Below, piece after piece: positions 17,745 to 25,748 of a stretch of 64,000 bases of DNA (position 1 is the stretch's first letter; every line of letters begins with the position of its first letter). The translations under genes were made by a program, and so were the position numbers. The stretch lies in contig JAPLFF010000007.1 of the NCBI GenBank assembly GCA_026390775.1, forward strand, positions 1,302,001-1,366,000. Direction: 5' to 3'. Source of the DNA: Ignavibacteriales bacterium (lineage in GTDB: Bacteria; Bacteroidota; Ignavibacteria; Ignavibacteriales; Melioribacteraceae). The notes beneath the pieces were generated by a model. It did not search any database, had not been told where the DNA came from, and saw nothing but the letters and a program-made list of their open reading frames with translations.

Positions 17745-18180
17745 TACAATAAGAATTGTTTTGTTAGTTGATAATATTTCAAAATATCAACTGAATGTTT
17801 TGATTAAGGTTTACCTTGGGAGAAGCACAAATGAGGGAAGAGAGAATTGTTCTTAGAACATCAGAACGTTTCGCTCAAGGTTGAAATTATTTTACAATAA
17901 AAGTTATGTAATTGTTATTTCAAAATAAAGTATAGTGCTTTGTATATATTCAAACCTAGTTGAAATTTGATAAAAGAAAAAAAGAGAGACTCCAATAGAA
18001 ATATTAAATTGTTATTGCAGACAACAAAAAACTAAAAGGAAACACTCGGGAGGAAGGATAGTAAAATGGGAAAAGAAAGTCTTGATCTTGGAAGAAAGAT
18101 AAGTTACATTTTATACAGATTTCGGATGATAGTTTTCAAAATCACTTGAAAATTATACTAATCTGAAAAGGAGGATTGCT
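17745..18180 (+). other. 436-base region with two short ORFs behind good ribosome sites
   Basis: No long gene is present. A 17-codon ORF (17831-17884, MREERIVLRTSERFAQG) follows GGGAG, and a 27-codon ORF (18066-18149) follows GGGAGGAAGG. Nothing else is evident apart from AT-rich sequence. Confidence 0.5.
18066..18149 (+). CDS. Candidate 27-residue peptide with strong ribosome site
   Basis: The ORF MGKESLDLGRKISYILYRFR continues with MIVFKIT and ends in TGA. GGGAGGAAGG at 18048-18057 leaves an 8-base spacer to the ATG, as good as the neighbouring real gene. The peptide is basic with a hydrophobic tail. It ends 31 bases before the small secreted protein gene and could be its leader or a separate small protein. 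No homologue is known to me. Confidence 0.4.
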   Translation: MGKESLDLGRKISYILYRFRMIVFKIT

Positions 18181-18582
18181 ATGAAAAAGGCGATTGCTCT
18201 GTTAACACTTACCATTTTCTCGTTTGTTTCCATCAATAGTTCAGAATCAATTTCTATTAAGTCATCTTCAGATTTAATAATTCAAACCGCTAAAACGCAG
18301 ATCAACGCTGGCCATGATTTAATTGAAGGCTATAACAAACTAATTAGCGATAAAAATTTGAAGAGCGGACTTCACACAATATTGAAAAGTGCAAATGGAA
18401 CTATGTATTGTGTAAAGCTAAAGGATGGTAAGGTTGATAAGTTAATTGTTACTTCAAGCGAAGGGAATCAGATTAAACCAAAAATTATTAAAAGTAGCGG
18501 CAAAAACAATCAGTGCACGGTTTGTGCTGCTATATCTAAAAAGCCGCTTATTGAAGAATGTTGGGAATGGTTTTGCAACTAG
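18181..18582 (+). CDS. Small secreted protein with Cys-rich C-terminus
   Basis: The 133-residue protein begins after a strong AAGGAGG ribosome site. A signal peptide (MKKAIALLTLTIFSFVSINSS) is likely. The mature part is charged and helical, then NGTMYCVKLKDGKVDKLIV, and it ends in CTVCAAISKKPLIEECWEWFCN, with five cysteines that could form disulfides or bind metal. I recognise no family. It might be a secreted peptide or a protein processed at its end, which is speculative. Confidence 0.6.
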   Translation: MKKAIALLTLTIFSFVSINSSESISIKSSSDLIIQTAKTQINAGHDLIEGYNKLISDKNLKSGLHTILKSANGTMYCVKLKDGKVDKLIVTSSEGNQIKPKIIKSSGKNNQCTVCAAISKKPLIEECWEWFCN

Positions 18583-18859
18583 GCAGTGCGATGCTATTTA
18601 ATTTGATTTACCTTTTGGGTTGAGATAAGTGTTTTGAATTATTTGTTATCTGATCGGCAGAGATTTCAAAACTTGAGGGGATTTATTGCTCATCAGCAAA
18701 GATAAAATCCTTTACTTAAAAAAATTTTTGTTTGAATACAGACCCACCATCTTAGAATTGTTTCCTTTTTCTTTTCAATAAATCTCCATATATCATTTGA
18801 CCGATCACCGCATTCTTTATTAGATTAAATAAAGAAAATCAAAAAGAAAGGAATTAAAA

Positions 18860-19840
18860 ATGGAATACACATTTCTTGGTAGAACCGGATTAAAGGTTAG
18901 CAAAATTTGTCTTGGCACAATGAACTTTGGTCCTTACACAAACGAGAATGATAGTTTTAGTATTATGAACAAAGCGTTGGAACTGGGAATTAATTTTTTC
19001 GATACTGCAAATGTTTACGGTGCAATGTGGGATCCAAACGGAGTCGGCAACACGGAAAAAATAATCGGGCGGTGGTTGGCGGAGGATAAATCCCGCCGAA
19101 ATAAAATTGTGCTAGCAACAAAAGTTTACGGTAGTATGGGTAAGGCGTCCAATGAATCAAAACTTTCTGCGTATCATATTCGTAAAGCATGTGAAGACAG
19201 CTTAAAACGATTGCAAACCGACCACATTGATCTTTATCAAATGCATCACATTGACCGCGACACACCGTGGACGGAAATCTATCAAGCGATGGAACAACTT
19301 GTGCGAGAAGGAAAGATCACTTATATGGGAAGCAGTAACTTTGCCGCTTGGAATATTGCAGAAGCTCGGATGATTGCAGATCAAAGAAATTTTTTAGGAA
19401 TTGTTTCCGAGCAAAGTATCTACAGTTTACGGAATCGCCATATCGAATTAGAAGTTATTCCTGCTTGTAAACATTTTGGCGTTGGATTAATTCCATGGAG
19501 TCCAATGGGCGGCGGAATCTTATGCGGCGTACTTGAAAAAGTAAAAGAAGGCAGAAGAACAGGGGAACCGTTACAAAAATCAGCCGAGAAACTTCGTCCG
19601 CAAATTCAAGCTTATGAAAATTTATGCAAAGAGATCGGACAAAAACCGGCTGATGTTGCTCTTGCATGGGTTCTTAATAATCCGGTTGTAACTTCACCAA
19701 TAGTTGGACCAAGAACGATTCAGCAATTAGAAGAAAACATAAATGTGTTGGAATTAAAATTAACCGATGAAACTCTAAAAAAATTAGATGAGATTTGGCC
19801 GGGTCCCGGCAATCAAGCACCGGAAGCATATGCGTGGTAA
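18860..19840 (+). CDS. Aldo/keto reductase
   Basis: A 326-residue cytoplasmic (beta/alpha)8 NADPH-dependent reductase. The catalytic tetrad is visible: D48 and Y53 in FFDTANVYG, K88 in LATKVYG, and H129/H130 in LYQMHHID. The C-terminal cofactor loop reads GPRTIQQLEENI, typical of the family. Length is normal. It stands alone with AAAGGAATTAAA as ribosome site. The physiological carbonyl substrate cannot be inferred. Confidence 0.93.
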   Translation: MEYTFLGRTGLKVSKICLGTMNFGPYTNENDSFSIMNKALELGINFFDTANVYGAMWDPNGVGNTEKIIGRWLAEDKSRRNKIVLATKVYGSMGKASNESKLSAYHIRKACEDSLKRLQTDHIDLYQMHHIDRDTPWTEIYQAMEQLVREGKITYMGSSNFAAWNIAEARMIADQRNFLGIVSEQSIYSLRNRHIELEVIPACKHFGVGLIPWSPMGGGILCGVLEKVKEGRRTGEPLQKSAEKLRPQIQAYENLCKEIGQKPADVALAWVLNNPVVTSPIVGPRTIQQLEENINVLELKLTDETLKKLDEIWPGPGNQAPEAYAW

Positions 19841-19843
19841 AGC

Positions 19844-19867
19844 AGCTATCGGCAGTCAGCTGTCGGC
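19844..19867 (+). repeat. Direct repeat AGCTRTCGGC
   Basis: AGCTATCGGC (19844-19853) and AGCTGTCGGC (19858-19867) lie 14 bases apart directly after the stop codon of the aldo/keto reductase. A related AGCTGAAAGCTGATAGC stretch is found after the amidase gene (61099-61115). Confidence 0.5.
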
Positions 19868-19956
19868 TTTCACTTTTTAACATTTATTAAATTGGTTGGA
19901 GTAAATTATTTTTTTAATTTTTAGTCAAGAGTCTCACAAATGAATTTGGAGAATAA

Positions 19957-22176
19957 ATGAAATATCAAAAGGTAATTCTGATTCTACTTCTTGCAGTAGT
20001 TGGATTTGTGTTTAACTTTTCCAACATAGATGCACAAAAGAAAAAACTTACCTACAAACAAGTTTATGAAAGCAGTGGAATGCGTGGAATGGGTATGATG
20101 CGCGGCGGTTCTCTCGGCTGGGTTGATGAAAATAATTATCTTGAGATGAAAGCCGATCCGGCAAAATCCGGTTCCCGACCAATGCTGATGAAGACTAATG
20201 TTGAAGACGGTAAATCGGAAATCTACATTGATAACAGCGGTGTTCAATTGCCGGAAGGATTTTCACTGGATCGTCCTCTTGGAGTGACAAAAGATTATAA
20301 CTATTATCTAATCAATCAAAAAAACAATCTTTACTACTACTCTCGCCCGGATAATACATTCAAACAATTAACTAAAGATGATGCAGAAGAAAAAGTCGCA
20401 AAACTTTCTCCCGATGGTAAAAAAGTGGCTTATGTAAAAAATTATAATCTTTATGTATTTGATGTTGAGAACGATAAAGAAATACAATTAACTAATGATG
20501 GCGGCGGATTGATTTACAACGGCTGGGCATCATGGGTTTATATGGAAGAAATTTTAGGACGAGCTACTCAATACTTGGCATTCTGGTGGTCGCCGAAAAG
20601 TGATAAGATCGCATTCTTGCGATTCGACGATAATCCTGTTCCGGAATTTCCGATCTTTCGTTCAGACGGGCAACATGGCGATCTCGAAAAACAGCGCTAT
20701 CCAAAAGCAGGTGATCCGAATCCCTATGTAAAGTTTGGAATAGTAAACCTGCCTACCGGACAGGCAGGCGTTGCTGATGGAAAAGTTACATGGGCAGATT
20801 TTGATGAGAAAGCAGACCAGTACATTGCGTGGCCTACGTGGACAAAAGACAATAAGCTAACAGTTCAATGGATGAATCGCGCACAAGACAACATAATTCT
20901 TTACTGGATTGATACAAACACAGGCAAGAAAACAGAACTCTACAATGAAAAACAAAAAGAGTGGGTTGAATGGTTTGAAGATCTTTACTTTTTTGAAAAC
21001 GGTAGCGGGTTCTTATTACGTTCTAATATAGATGGCTGGGATCACCTTTATTATTATGATCTAAAAGGAAAGTTAATTAAGAGATTAACTCAAGGGGACT
21101 GGCAGGTGAACGATATCTTATTCGTTGATGAATCAAATAAAAAAGTTTACTTCCATAGCCCGATGAAAAATAGTACAGATAAATATCTTTGTGTTGTAGG
21201 ATTGGATGGAACTGGATTGAAACAATTAACAACTTTCCCGGGAACGCATACCTGTTCTGTTTCCCCCAAAGGAAAATACTATATAGATTCTTACAGCAAT
21301 ATTACTACTCCTTCCAAAACAGAACTTTACAAGATGGATGGAAAATTAATCCGCACTATTAACGATTCAAAGAATACTCAGTATGATGATTATGATCTTG
21401 CAAAAGCTGAACTGTTTACAATTCCATCTGGCGATGGTTACAATTTACCGGCTATGTGGTATTTGCCCGCGGATTTTGATCTGAATAAAAAATATGCGGT
21501 TATATTTAACGAATACGGAGGACCGAACTCTGCTTCAGTTAGAAACTCGTTTGCATTTGGTTTATCACAAAGTTATATGGCGCAAAATGGTATTATCTCT
21601 ATTTCTGTTGATCACCGCGGCAGCGGGCATTTTGGTAAGAAGGGTGTTGCATTAATGCACCGTAATCTCGGCAAGTGGGAAATGAATGATTATGCCGCAG
21701 CCGTTAAATGGTTGAAGACAAAATCTTTTATTGATAGTACAAGGATTGGAATTACTGGCGGTAGTTACGGCGGTTATGTTGCTGCACTTGCTTTAACAAA
21801 AGATGCTGATTATTTCACTCATGGAATTGCTGAGTATGGCGTAATGGACTGGAAACTTTATGACAATGTTTACACTGAACGTTATATGGACACTCCTGCT
21901 GAAAATCCCGATGGATATAAAGCCGGTTCTGTTTTGAGCTATGTTGATAAATTTAAAGGTAAGATGCTTATTACACACGGCACGATGGATGATAACGTCC
22001 ACATGCAAAACTCAATTCAATTTATTACCGAATTACAGAAACAAAATAAAGATTTTGAAATGATGCTTTACCCAAATTTCAGACACGGTGTAGGAATGCC
22101 TCACGCTACTCGTGAACGTGTTAAGTTCTGGTTTAGATATTTACTTGGAAGAGAATTAGATGTGAATAAAGATTAA
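19957..22176 (+). CDS. Secreted S9 prolyl peptidase, dipeptidyl-peptidase-IV-like
   Basis: The 739-residue protein has a signal peptide ending in NIDAQ, an eight-bladed beta-propeller (about 50-490) and an alpha/beta hydrolase domain. The double glutamate that binds the substrate amino terminus is present (YMEE, E197-E198). The triad is S603 in GGSYGGY, D678 in TMDDNVH and H710 in FRHGVG. It removes N-terminal dipeptides in the periplasm, consistent with the peptidases further along. Residues 265-271 (LPTGQAG) derive from a 21-base palindrome inside the gene, and the flanks VKFGIVN and VADGKVTW would join smoothly without it. Confidence 0.92.
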   Translation: MKYQKVILILLLAVVGFVFNFSNIDAQKKKLTYKQVYESSGMRGMGMMRGGSLGWVDENNYLEMKADPAKSGSRPMLMKTNVEDGKSEIYIDNSGVQLPEGFSLDRPLGVTKDYNYYLINQKNNLYYYSRPDNTFKQLTKDDAEEKVAKLSPDGKKVAYVKNYNLYVFDVENDKEIQLTNDGGGLIYNGWASWVYMEEILGRATQYLAFWWSPKSDKIAFLRFDDNPVPEFPIFRSDGQHGDLEKQRYPKAGDPNPYVKFGIVNLPTGQAGVADGKVTWADFDEKADQYIAWPTWTKDNKLTVQWMNRAQDNIILYWIDTNTGKKTELYNEKQKEWVEWFEDLYFFENGSGFLLRSNIDGWDHLYYYDLKGKLIKRLTQGDWQVNDILFVDESNKKVYFHSPMKNSTDKYLCVVGLDGTGLKQLTTFPGTHTCSVSPKGKYYIDSYSNITTPSKTELYKMDGKLIRTINDSKNTQYDDYDLAKAELFTIPSGDGYNLPAMWYLPADFDLNKKYAVIFNEYGGPNSASVRNSFAFGLSQSYMAQNGIISISVDHRGSGHFGKKGVALMHRNLGKWEMNDYAAAVKWLKTKSFIDSTRIGITGGSYGGYVAALALTKDADYFTHGIAEYGVMDWKLYDNVYTERYMDTPAENPDGYKAGSVLSYVDKFKGKMLITHGTMDDNVHMQNSIQFITELQKQNKDFEMMLYPNFRHGVGMPHATRERVKFWFRYLLGRELDVNKD
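20748..20768. repeat. 21-base palindrome inserted in frame in a CDS
   Basis: Arms CCTGCCT and AGGCAGG enclose a central ACCGGAC. It encodes LPTGQAG inside the DPP-IV-like peptidase. Peptides of this type are, from memory, frequent in Bacteroidota proteins as translated repeats. Confidence 0.75.
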
Positions 22177-22185
22177 TAAAATTTT

Positions 22186-22229
22186 CTTGATCATGCTCAT
22201 TTTTTTTAACCAGATCAAGGGCATGAGCA
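22186..22229 (+). other. Two interleaved 7-bp inverted repeats (ABA'B' order)
   Basis: CTTGATC (22186-22192) pairs with GATCAAG (22213-22219), and TGCTCAT (22194-22200) with ATGAGCA (22223-22229). The two pairings cross, as in an RNA pseudoknot or two mutually exclusive hairpins. An eight-T run lies between. It sits in the 71-base gap between the peptidase and AlaX-like genes. Confidence 0.4.
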
Positions 22230-22247
22230 AGAGTTTGAAAGAGAATA

Positions 22248-22709
22248 ATGAACGAGTATAATACTAATCCTAAAGATTATCATCCGCGGATGCACAGCGC
22301 AGAACATCTTCTTAATGGAACAATGGATAAAATGTTTCAAAGAGGAAGGGCATTTAGTGCGCACATCGAAAAGAAAAAATCTAAATGTGATTACCATTTT
22401 GACCGTGATTTAACTGCACAGGAAATCCAAACGATTGAAGAAATAATCAACAAACAAATTGCATTAGATCTTCCGGTCAAAGAAAGTTTCATTAGTCGTG
22501 ATGAAGCTGTGGGTAGATTTAATCTTTCACGTTTGCCGGATGAAGCAGGAGAGAATCTTCGCGTTATCAGTATTGGAGAGTATGATAATTGTTTATGCAG
22601 CGGGCCGCATGTAACATCAACAAAAGAAATCGGAATATTCAAAATCATTTCAACAAATTTTGAAAACGGAATTCTTCGGGTAAGATTTAAATTACAGGGG
22701 ACAGCATGA
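22248..22709 (+). CDS. AlaX-like tRNA-editing domain protein
   Basis: The 153-residue protein matches the second additional domain of alanyl/threonyl-tRNA synthetases. Zinc ligands are visible: H16 and H20 in HSAEH, and C117 with H121 in CLCSGPHV. Free-standing members deacylate mischarged tRNA(Ala), for example with serine or glycine. The sequence is shorter than classical AlaX and lacks the upstream beta-barrel domain. It overlaps the next gene by 4 bases (ATGA). Role inferred from family; substrate uncertain. Confidence 0.75.
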   Translation: MNEYNTNPKDYHPRMHSAEHLLNGTMDKMFQRGRAFSAHIEKKKSKCDYHFDRDLTAQEIQTIEEIINKQIALDLPVKESFISRDEAVGRFNLSRLPDEAGENLRVISIGEYDNCLCSGPHVTSTKEIGIFKIISTNFENGILRVRFKLQGTA

Positions 22710-23137
22710 GAATAATTTTTCTAATCGTTCTCTTTGTCTCTTCGATTATAATTAATGCTCAACCGCTTTCTGAAAAAAACCGCTCTGCAATATTACAAAT
22801 TCTAGAAAAACAGCGCATAAATTGGAATGAAGGAAACATTAATGCGTACATGGAAGGTTACTGGAAATCCGATTATCTGCGGTTCATCGGCAAGAGTGGA
22901 ATTACTTACGGATGGAAAGCAACACTTGAGAGATATAAAAAAACTTATCCCGATAAAGAAGCAATGGGCACTTTGAAATTTGAAGTTATTACGCTTGAAG
23001 CAATTAACGCCACAACTGCCTTTATGATTGGTAAATGGGGACTGGAACGTAAAAGAGATTCCGTTAGCGGCCATTTTACTTTGATTTGGAAGAAAATTAA
23101 TGATAAATGGCTAATCACAACCGATCATTCATCGTAA
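22706..23137 (+). CDS. Exported DUF4440/NTF2-like protein
   Basis: The 143-residue protein has a signal peptide (MRIIFLIVLFVSSIIINAQ) followed by a cone-shaped NTF2-like domain: ILEKQRINWNEGNINAYMEGYW, FIGKSGITYGWKATLERYKKTYPD, and a C-terminal SGHFTLIWKKINDKWLITTDHSS. This matches the DUF4440/SnoaL-like group, which often binds small ligands. Its start overlaps the AlaX-like gene, so translation is coupled. The ligand is unknown. Confidence 0.8.
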   Translation: MRIIFLIVLFVSSIIINAQPLSEKNRSAILQILEKQRINWNEGNINAYMEGYWKSDYLRFIGKSGITYGWKATLERYKKTYPDKEAMGTLKFEVITLEAINATTAFMIGKWGLERKRDSVSGHFTLIWKKINDKWLITTDHSS

Positions 23138-23229
23138 GTCTATCACTACTTCTCAAAATTTATTCTATCAATTATTTGAAAAATCATTTTTAAGATATAA
23201 TTTTGCCTGTTCAATTTTTGGAGTTATTC

Positions 23230-23424
23230 ATGCCCGAAGAACTTTACGTTAATATTAAATTCAAGAACCGTAAAACCGGTGAATTAAAAGACGGATATAT
23301 TCACGTTCCCAATGTTGAAAAATATTCCAATGGTCTAAAAAAATATTTTGATGTTCACCAATTCAGAATTTGCGAGAAGAGAGTTGTAAGCAAAGAGGAA
23401 TATGAAAAGAAAGGCAAAGCTTAA
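23230..23424 (+). CDS. Small hypothetical protein
   Basis: The likely start is ATG 23230 with TTGGAG just upstream, giving 64 residues (MPEELYVNIKFKNRKTGELK and onward); a TTG 27 bases earlier is less likely. The protein is beta-rich, with GYIHVPNVEKYSNGLKKYF, and charged, so probably cytoplasmic. It overlaps the following lipoprotein gene by 23 bases. I recognise no family. Confidence 0.55.
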   Translation: MPEELYVNIKFKNRKTGELKDGYIHVPNVEKYSNGLKKYFDVHQFRICEKRVVSKEEYEKKGKA

Positions 23425-23977
23425 ATTGATTCAACCGTTATCCGAAAAGACATTAAAATTCATTCCTAAAATTTTCGTTCTTAGTTATGTAATATTTTCA
23501 TTGCTTACACTAACTAATTGTATCAAACAACACAATAACGACAATATATCCTACGATCAATTTGTTCAGAGAAATCAAGAGACCGCACAGCAGTTAATTC
23601 AACAAAACAACGCAGAACTTTTTGATTGCAAGCAAATAGATTTTATTTTGAATAAAAGTGTAATTGCCGATTCAACAATCATCGGTACATTTAAAAGAAG
23701 AGGAAATTATTTTTTAAAAGCATTGATCAATAATTCTTGCGGTAAAAATATTTACACAACATTAACTTGTTCCGAAGAAGTTATTGAACGTTACAACAGT
23801 ATAAAATCAAATCATGTTTTTCTTGCTGCAAAAATCACAAAGATCGAAAAATTAAATTTTATATCTGAAGCCGATTCACTCGATGGAAAGTCAACATTTA
23901 TCCGCGGAAATAATGCTGTTTTTTTAACCGGCGAGTGTCTTGCGTTGGCAGAAATTCCAATTTATTCCCGCCAGTAG
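23402..23977 (+). CDS. Probable lipoprotein of unknown function
   Basis: A 191-residue protein with an unusually long basic start (MKRKAKLKLIQPLSEKTLKFIPKIF) before a hydrophobic stretch and lipobox LTNC at about C40. The mature region is alpha/beta with a polar linker, QETAQQLIQQNN, and two cysteines (NSCGKN, LTCSEE). The start overlaps the upstream small gene by 23 bases. The true start could be a later codon. No family assigned. Confidence 0.6.
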   Translation: MKRKAKLKLIQPLSEKTLKFIPKIFVLSYVIFSLLTLTNCIKQHNNDNISYDQFVQRNQETAQQLIQQNNAELFDCKQIDFILNKSVIADSTIIGTFKRRGNYFLKALINNSCGKNIYTTLTCSEEVIERYNSIKSNHVFLAAKITKIEKLNFISEADSLDGKSTFIRGNNAVFLTGECLALAEIPIYSRQ

Positions 23978-23989
23978 CAAATTAAAATT

Positions 23990-24772
23990 TCATTTTAAAC
24001 TTGCAATCCAATCGTTTATAAAAGACGCAACTTCTTCCCAATTTTTCTGTCCGCATATATAATGTGTCCTACCTGCAAACTCCTTGAAATCAATTTTACT
24101 CTTCTTGTCTTGGTATGCTTCAAAGTTTTTCTTATTGAGAGAAGAAGGAATGATATTGTCTTTCTCGCCCGCAATAAACAATAACGGATTATGCGGTTTT
24201 TTGAAATTAATTTTACCGTCATTCATTATGCTGCTTCGCGGTATGTTTCTGCTTTCTGGAACTACAAAATTATTGTATTCAATTTCTGTTTGTTCCATTG
24301 TCATTGTATTACAAAAAGCGTAGTGGAACCATTTTACTGTTGGAAAACAAACTGAATTTCCTTTGATGGGATTTATGGTTGGTAGATTTGCTTTTATAAA
24401 ACTCCATTTAAAACTAAAAATTCCCTTTGGCGGTGCAGTATCAATACAAATTCCCGCAACTCCTTTGTTCATTTCAATTAGTTTTTGAACTGCAAGTCCA
24501 CCCATTGAATGCCCAATAAGAATTGGTTTCTCCGGTAACTTGTCAATGAATGAAACGAGATTGTTTATAGTTTGTCCAAAAGAAAGTTTACCCAAGTTTG
24601 AATTAATGTTGGATCGTAAGTCGAAAGGTTTGCCTTCGTGATATGCGTATGCAGGCGAATAACACTTGTAACCTTTTGCTTCATAAAATTTTATCCAATT
24701 AGTCCAACTTAAGGGATTCATAAAAAGTCCGTGAACGAACACGATTATTTTGCTTGTTATTTTATTATTCAT
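23990..24772 (-). CDS. Alpha/beta hydrolase
   Basis: The start is ATG 24772 (MNNKITSKIIVFVHGLFMN); six extra codons from a TTG are unlikely. The 260-residue protein has the oxyanion segment HGLFMNPLSW, the nucleophile elbow GHSMGG (Ser about 95), an acid in the late GEKDNIIPSS strand and a histidine in GRTHYICG. The ester or amide substrate is not known. It is convergent with the preceding lipoprotein gene (12 bases between stop codons). Confidence 0.85.
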   Translation of the reverse strand: MNNKITSKIIVFVHGLFMNPLSWTNWIKFYEAKGYKCYSPAYAYHEGKPFDLRSNINSNLGKLSFGQTINNLVSFIDKLPEKPILIGHSMGGLAVQKLIEMNKGVAGICIDTAPPKGIFSFKWSFIKANLPTINPIKGNSVCFPTVKWFHYAFCNTMTMEQTEIEYNNFVVPESRNIPRSSIMNDGKINFKKPHNPLLFIAGEKDNIIPSSLNKKNFEAYQDKKSKIDFKEFAGRTHYICGQKNWEEVASFINDWIASLK

Positions 24773-24954
24773 ATTTATTCCGATTGTCAATTGAAATATT
24801 TGAGTTGTAAAAAAGTAAAAAAAATAGTTTCAAATTTTGCACAGCAGTATAAATGCATGTGGCTAATTTGTAAAACAAGATCAAAAGTTTTTTCGTTCCA
24901 TTGGAATTACAATTGCTTTCAACTCAGTATCAATTATTTTTTTCTACTTTTAAA

Positions 24955-25614
24955 TTATCGGATTGTATTTTTGAAGCGTTGTGCGACACTAGCAGCATGC
25001 TCTCCAAGAGAACGTGCTTCCATAAGCCCCTTCTCGTCAACCGGATCTAAAGCAGAAGCTCCCGGCAATCCAAATGGTCCTTCAGTCGGACCTACGAGAA
25101 TCATTCCTGCATTCATCATCGCAATTACTAATGAGTGAATTACATTTTCTTTTCCGCCGGTTTGACTTCCGCCAGTTGAAAATGCACCGCCGACTTTATT
25201 GACGAGAGAAATTTTATACTTTAGCCACCAATCGTCAATAAATAATTTCATTTGACCAGCCATGTTTCCATAATAAGTTGGCGAACCTAATAAAATTGCG
25301 TCGGCATGTTTGAGTTCTGTTTCTGTAACCTTATCTATAGTTCTCGTAATTACATTTACTCCAGGTATCTTCTGTGCCCCTTCAGCAACAGCTTTAGCCA
25401 TCTTTTCTGTGTTGCCTGTGAATGAATAATAAACTATTAGAATTGAAACCTCGGGACGTTTAGCAGAATCAGCATCGCAGTATGTAACAGGATCAAGCTT
25501 AGAAGTAGTTGCATAGAGAGAATGTGATTTAGACAAAAATAATAATGCAATTATAAAAATTGGATAACGGACTAGGTCAAAAATTTTTCGAACTGATTTA
25601 TAGTGACTATACAT
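24955..25614 (-). CDS. Flavodoxin-family protein with N-terminal export signal or anchor
   Basis: The 219-residue protein has a basic start (MYSHYKSVRKIFDLVRYP) and a hydrophobic stretch IFIIALLFLSKSHSLYA, followed by a WrbA/flavodoxin-type domain: ILIVYYSFTGNTEKMAKAVAEG is the FMN-phosphate loop, GSPTYYGNMAGQMK the second FMN loop, and GGAFSTGGSQTGGKE the third. WrbA-type enzymes are NAD(P)H:quinone reductases in the cytoplasm, so a signal sequence is unusual. Whether the signal is cleaved is unclear; an internal start after the signal would leave a normal flavodoxin. It is monocistronic. Confidence 0.8.
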   Translation of the reverse strand: MYSHYKSVRKIFDLVRYPIFIIALLFLSKSHSLYATTSKLDPVTYCDADSAKRPEVSILIVYYSFTGNTEKMAKAVAEGAQKIPGVNVITRTIDKVTETELKHADAILLGSPTYYGNMAGQMKLFIDDWWLKYKISLVNKVGGAFSTGGSQTGGKENVIHSLVIAMMNAGMILVGPTEGPFGLPGASALDPVDEKGLMEARSLGEHAASVAQRFKNTIR

Positions 25615-25690
25615 TTTATTCCTCCATCATTGAATGATATAAAATGCGTTTATCTACACTGATTAACAACTAAAAAGTTATGCAGCTTAT

Positions 25691-25718
25691 AAAAAAAGGA
25701 CGACCAATATGATCGTCC
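25691..25718 (-). terminator. Intrinsic terminator of the VPS10/BNR gene
   Basis: On the minus strand GGACGA pairs with TCGTCC (25698-25703 and 25713-25718), followed by T7. It lies 31 bases after the gene end. Confidence 0.85.
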
Positions 25719-25748
25719 CGTTTAGAGCTAATTACTAAGTACTAAATA

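Noticed and set aside
18990-19265. 91-residue minus-strand ORF within the aldo/keto reductase gene
   Set aside because: Antisense to a conserved enzyme, low-complexity composition and no start context.
22223-22261. 12-codon leader peptide before the AlaX-like gene
   Set aside because: It has no ribosome site of its own and overlaps the proposed hairpin arm; too short to support.
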